Made by a program: the position numbers and the translations under genes. From assembly GCA_022496185.1 (NCBI GenBank), contig WTXG01000352.1:1-32305 (forward strand): a stretch of DNA of 32,305 bases. Direction: 5' to 3'. The notes below the pieces were generated by a model that was not told the DNA's origin, did no database searches, and was given only the letters and a program-made list of their open reading frames with translations. The DNA is from Multifurca ochricompacta (taxonomy: Eukaryota; Basidiomycota; Agaricomycetes; Russulales; Russulaceae). This document shows, in pieces, positions 29,233 to 32,305 of the stretch (position 1 is the stretch's first letter; every line of letters starts with the position of its first letter).

Positions 29233-30966
29233 TTGGCTCTACCCCTTTGGCCTGGGCACGAGCATTACATGTAACCTCAGTGTATACTAGTCACTTCAAG
29301 TCATTGAAAATACCAGTACATTTCGAGACTACACAGAGGACAGCTGACCATGACATCTTGATCGACTCAGGTGCCACTGATAACTTCATCAGCCTGCGAA
29401 TGGCAAGAACCATGGGCTTGGGGATGCTGGAACTCCCCCAGGAAAAAAATATTTGGAACATAGATGGAATGGCCAATAGAGCCGGAAGGATTACCCACTA
29501 CACCAACCTTAATGTCCAAGTGGGAGAGAGGACAAAAGCAATTCGATTTCTTGTCACCAATCTCGGAAACAAAGATCTAATCTTAGGGTATCCATGGTTG
29601 GCTGCATTTGAACCAAAGATCAATTGGAGCGATGCAACTATGGATAAAGAGTTCTACCCTGTTCTCATCATGTCGCTAGGGTATGACTACGCCATCCAAC
29701 ATACAAGAATACAAAGAGCAGAGGAAGAAAACACAGATCATTGTTATGCCACGAAAGCATCAGAACTTGCCCAAAAGGCAGTAGAGGGACATGCAGAGAA
29801 AACCTTTGAAGAGGTAGTGCCGGAAGTCTACCACTGGCATTGGAAGGTGTTCTCGGAGGAAGAATCACAATGCTTCCCGCCCATGCGACCTTGGGACCAT
29901 GCCATCAAATTCGCACCTGACACCCCATCAGCAATTGATTGCAAAATTTATCCGTTGTCCCAGAACAAGCAGGCAGCACTCATGACCTTCCTCAAAGAGC
30001 ACCTTGCAAAGGGATATATTTGTCCATCAAAGTCACCATACGCATCACCCTTCTTCTTCATCAAGAAAAAGGATGGCAAACTTCAACCTGTTCAGGACTA
30101 CTGACGGATAAATGCCCACACCATAAAGAACACCTATCCCCTTCCTCTCATCTCTGAGCTCATTGATACCATGCGAGATAAAGCCCTCTTTTCCAAGATG
30201 GACATCTGGTGGGGATATAATAATATCAGGATTAAGGAAGGAGACCAATGCAAAGCAGCATTTAAAACTAACCAGGGACTCTTCAAGCCAAATGTTATGT
30301 TCTTTGGCCTTACCAACTCACCCACTACTTTTCAATCTATGATGAACCACATCTTTCGCGACCTCATCCTCACAGGTGAAGTAGTGGTGTACATGGACGA
30401 TATCCTAGTGGCTACAGCCGATGATTTGGTCCATCACCGAGAACGGGTTCACCAAGTGTTGGACATCTTACATGAACACGATCTCTATCTCAAACCAGCC
30501 AAATGTTCATTCAAGCAACGGAGCGTAGAGTACCTGGGAGTTATCCTGGAAGGGGGACACGTGTGAATGGACCCAGTAAAAGTGCAAGGGATCCGAGAGT
30601 GGCCTACTCCTACATGCGTCAAAGATGTGCGATCCTTCATTGGATTCTGCAACTTCTACTGACAATTTGTATGAGGATTTTCAGGAATTGCCCAACCGTT
30701 GAACGGACTATTGAAGAAGGACATACCCTGGCATTGGGGAAAAGAACAGCAGCGAGCCTTTGAGCAGATTCGAGACCTCGTGGGTTTGGAACCAGTCCTC
30801 TTGCAGCCGGACCTAGACAAACCCTTTGAACTCGAAGTTGATGCATCGCACTTCGCAAATGGTGCAGTACTAAACCAACGGGATGTGGCAGGATTGCTTC
30901 ATCCAGTCGCCTTCTATTCGGAGACATTCTCACCAGCGGAACGAAATTATGACATATGGGACAGAG
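29226..30966 (+). pseudogene. Element E pol: protease, RT and start of RNase H
   Basis: A single frame with four TGA stops (30102, 30564, 30660, 30672), each where relatives have Arg. Protease DSGATDNFI (about 29370), PWLAAFEPKINW, then [36 protein letters not shown] and an intact YMDD (VVVYMDDILVAT, near 30390), SFIGFCNFY, and RNase H FELEVDASHFANGA up to NYDIWDR. It enters from gag by the -1 site. The frame is otherwise uninterrupted to the truncation, so E decayed by point change more than by indels. Confidence 0.9.
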
Positions 30967-31140
30967 ATAGGGCCTAGCACGAGTGCACTTGCGAGTAACC
31001 CGGATCCGAACTCACAGGTATTTAGATAAGAAAATGTCATACTCGGATCTGCGCGAGTATGTTCCCACGGATCACCCGGAGCCGCGAGTCCTATACTCAC
31101 GCGGATCCGAGTACTCGCGGGTTTACTCGTACTCTCTTAC
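30967..31140. repeat. GC-rich repeat, possible end of a second hAT-like element
   Basis: The sequence that truncates E begins TAGGGCCTAGCACGAG and is filled with GGATCCG, CGAGTA and ACTCGCG motifs in both orientations. The layout resembles the subterminal region of the hAT-like element at 10774, with different motifs. The other end and an 8-bp duplication were not found, so the class is a guess. Confidence 0.35.
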
Positions 31141-31176
31141 TCCTTTTTTCCACTCTGGGCCTCCACTTTCTCTCAG

Positions 31177-31323
31177 ATAGCAGACGATGACTTTCTGGCT
31201 CTTCTTCAGAGGCAGTTCAACCCAGATATCTCTCCTAGTAATGCCTATAGAATGTCCATGACAATGGTGATCCTTCAAAGACAGTTTATTGGCTCTGGTC
31301 CCTCCCCTGCTATTGAGTTATAA
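31177..31323 (+). other. Possible exon of an unknown gene
   Basis: After a pyrimidine-rich stretch and TCTCAG (31171-31176), which could be a 3' splice site, an open frame of 48 codons runs to TAA 31321. It starts IADDDFLALLQRQFNPDIS and ends GSGPSPAIEL. No homologue is recognised. It might be the last exon of a host gene or part of a transposon; length alone does not support it strongly. Confidence 0.25.
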
Positions 31324-31374
31324 CAGCTGCCCCGGCCCTCCTATCACCAACGACCTCGTTTCTCTTTCCATCAG

Positions 31375-32305
31375 TCAACAAACAACATCAATGAGCAAGA
31401 ATGTCACAAACTCAAGTGCAGGGTTAAGGATGCTTTGGAGGATGGGAATGGCCTCATATAGGTACGTCTTCATTTGCATCCCTTTCACACAGCTGCCCCG
31501 GCCCTCCTATCACCGATGAACTCCTCTCTACCTCTCGTTGTCATTCAACAAACAACATCAATGAGCAAGAACATCATAAGCTCAAGCAGCTCAAGCACAA
31601 GGTTAACAACAACACTTTGGAGGATGGGAATGGCCATCACTTAGGTACGTCTTCGTTTCACACAGCCGCCCCACCCTTCCTATCACTCACTAACGACATC
31701 TTTCTTTCGTTTGTCAGTCAACAAGCAACATCAATGAGCGAGAATGTCACGAGTTCAGGTGCAGGGTCAACGCCAACGCTTTGGAGGATGGGAATGGCCA
31801 TCACTTAGGTACGTCCCCGTTTCACACAGCTGCCCCACCCGTCCTATCACTAACGACGTCTTTCTTTTGTCTGTCGGTCAACAAGCAACGTCAATGAGCA
31901 AGAACGTCACGGGCTCAAGTGCAGGGTCAATGCCAACGCTTTGGAGGATGGGAATGGCCATCACTTAGGTACGTCCCCGTTTCACACAGCTGCCCACCCT
32001 TCCTATCACTAACGATGTCTTTCTTTTGTCTGTCGGTCAACAAGCAACGTCAATGAGCGAGAATGTCACGAGTTCAGGTGCAGGGTCAACGCCAACGCTT
32101 TGGAGGATGGGAATGGCCATCACTTAGGTACGTCCCCGTTTCACACAGCTGCCCCACCCGTCCTATCACTAACGACGTCTTTCTTTTGTCTGTCGGTCAA
32201 CAAGCAACGTCAATGAGCAAGAACGTCACGGGCTCAAGTGCAGGGTCAATGCCAATGCTTTGGAGGATGGGAATGGCCATCACTTAGGTACGTCCCCGTT
32301 TCACA
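31375..32305 (+). repeat. Tandem array with a roughly 160-bp unit (six copies, running off the window)
   Basis: GTACGT occurs at 31462, 31645, 31809, 31969, 32128 and 32288, giving periods of 183, 164, 160, 159 and 160. Each unit has a conserved 87-100-bp block (ACAAGCAACRTCAATGAGC to ATGGCCATCACTTAG) and a 69-bp-class spacer beginning GTACGT with an internal CTAAC. Copies 3 and 5, and copies 4 and 6, are nearly alike, so the recent units spread as a dimer. The spacer looks like a short fungal intron, but the last three copies read CGG where the 3' AG should be, and the 91-bp block is not a multiple of three. Confidence 0.85.

Larger units (their letters stand above)
27104..30966 (+). mobile_element. 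Element E: A-family gypsy retrotransposon, 5' part
   Basis: Plus-strand LTR, primer site, gag and pol up to RNase H. It is inserted in D's RT; CCCTG (27099-27103) is the expected duplication. At about 30966, within the NYDIWDR motif of RNase H, it changes abruptly to unrelated GC-rich sequence, so integrase, chromodomain and 3' LTR are missing here. D (minus) and E (plus) lie as an inverted pair sharing the RT/RNase H region. Confidence 0.88.

Noticed and set aside
31375..32287. Real tandem exons of a repeat protein
   Set aside because: The 91-bp block is not a multiple of three, and later copies lack the 3' AG, so the frame cannot be kept through splicing.
31375..32305. CRISPR-like array
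   Set aside because: The spacers are repeats too, units are about 160 bp, and the context is eukaryotic retrotransposons.

Overview
The window reads as TE-choked chromatin of a filamentous fungus, most likely a mushroom-type basidiomycete. This is inferred from Ty3/gypsy chromoviruses of the Tf1/sushi type, a Ty1/copia element, hAT-like DNA elements and CpG-type decay; the species cannot be named. I find no tRNA, rRNA or CRISPR, and at most one doubtful host exon. Nearly everything is a nested stack of retrotransposons, labelled A to F here.

Layout. 1-3141: element A (gypsy, minus), 5' LTR plus gag and part of pol, cut by the window edge. 3142-10773 plus one base at 12833: element C (gypsy, plus), whose 5' LTR is split by A. 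A solo LTR of another family (F, 4672-5161) sits in its gag. A non-autonomous hAT-like element (10774-12824, 8-bp duplication) sits one base before the end of its 3' LTR and itself holds a solo A-type LTR (11767-12360, 5-bp duplication). 12834-16199: copia gag-pol (minus), the oldest layer, interrupted by C on one side and B on the other. 16200-24239: element B (gypsy, minus) with both LTRs and two extra ORFs before gag. 24240-27103: element D (A-like pol, minus). 27104-30966: element E (A-like, plus; LTR, gag, part of pol). 30967-32305: GC-rich hAT-end-like sequence, a possible exon and a roughly 160-bp tandem array.

The elements share working parts. Each LTR family has a TATA box about 34-35 bp before a 10-11-nt stretch that is the reverse complement of a site lying exactly 2 nt inside the 5' LTR. 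This is the arrangement of Tf1-type self-primed reverse transcription, and the pairing is kept by compensatory changes between families. Gag and pol are joined in both gypsy lineages through the same GGATTTT slippery heptamer next to the gag stop. Pol of C and D runs beyond the chromodomain into a conserved extension that in C ends in a coiled-coil-like stretch and an array of CCHC-like fingers. Element B carries two unrecognised ORFs between its primer site and gag.

All elements are decayed. Premature stops are almost all TGA at arginine positions, and LTR differences are almost all transitions, as expected from deamination of methylated CpG. B has different hosts on its two sides (copia gag and D pol) and no target-site duplication, so it is probably the product of recombination between two B copies.
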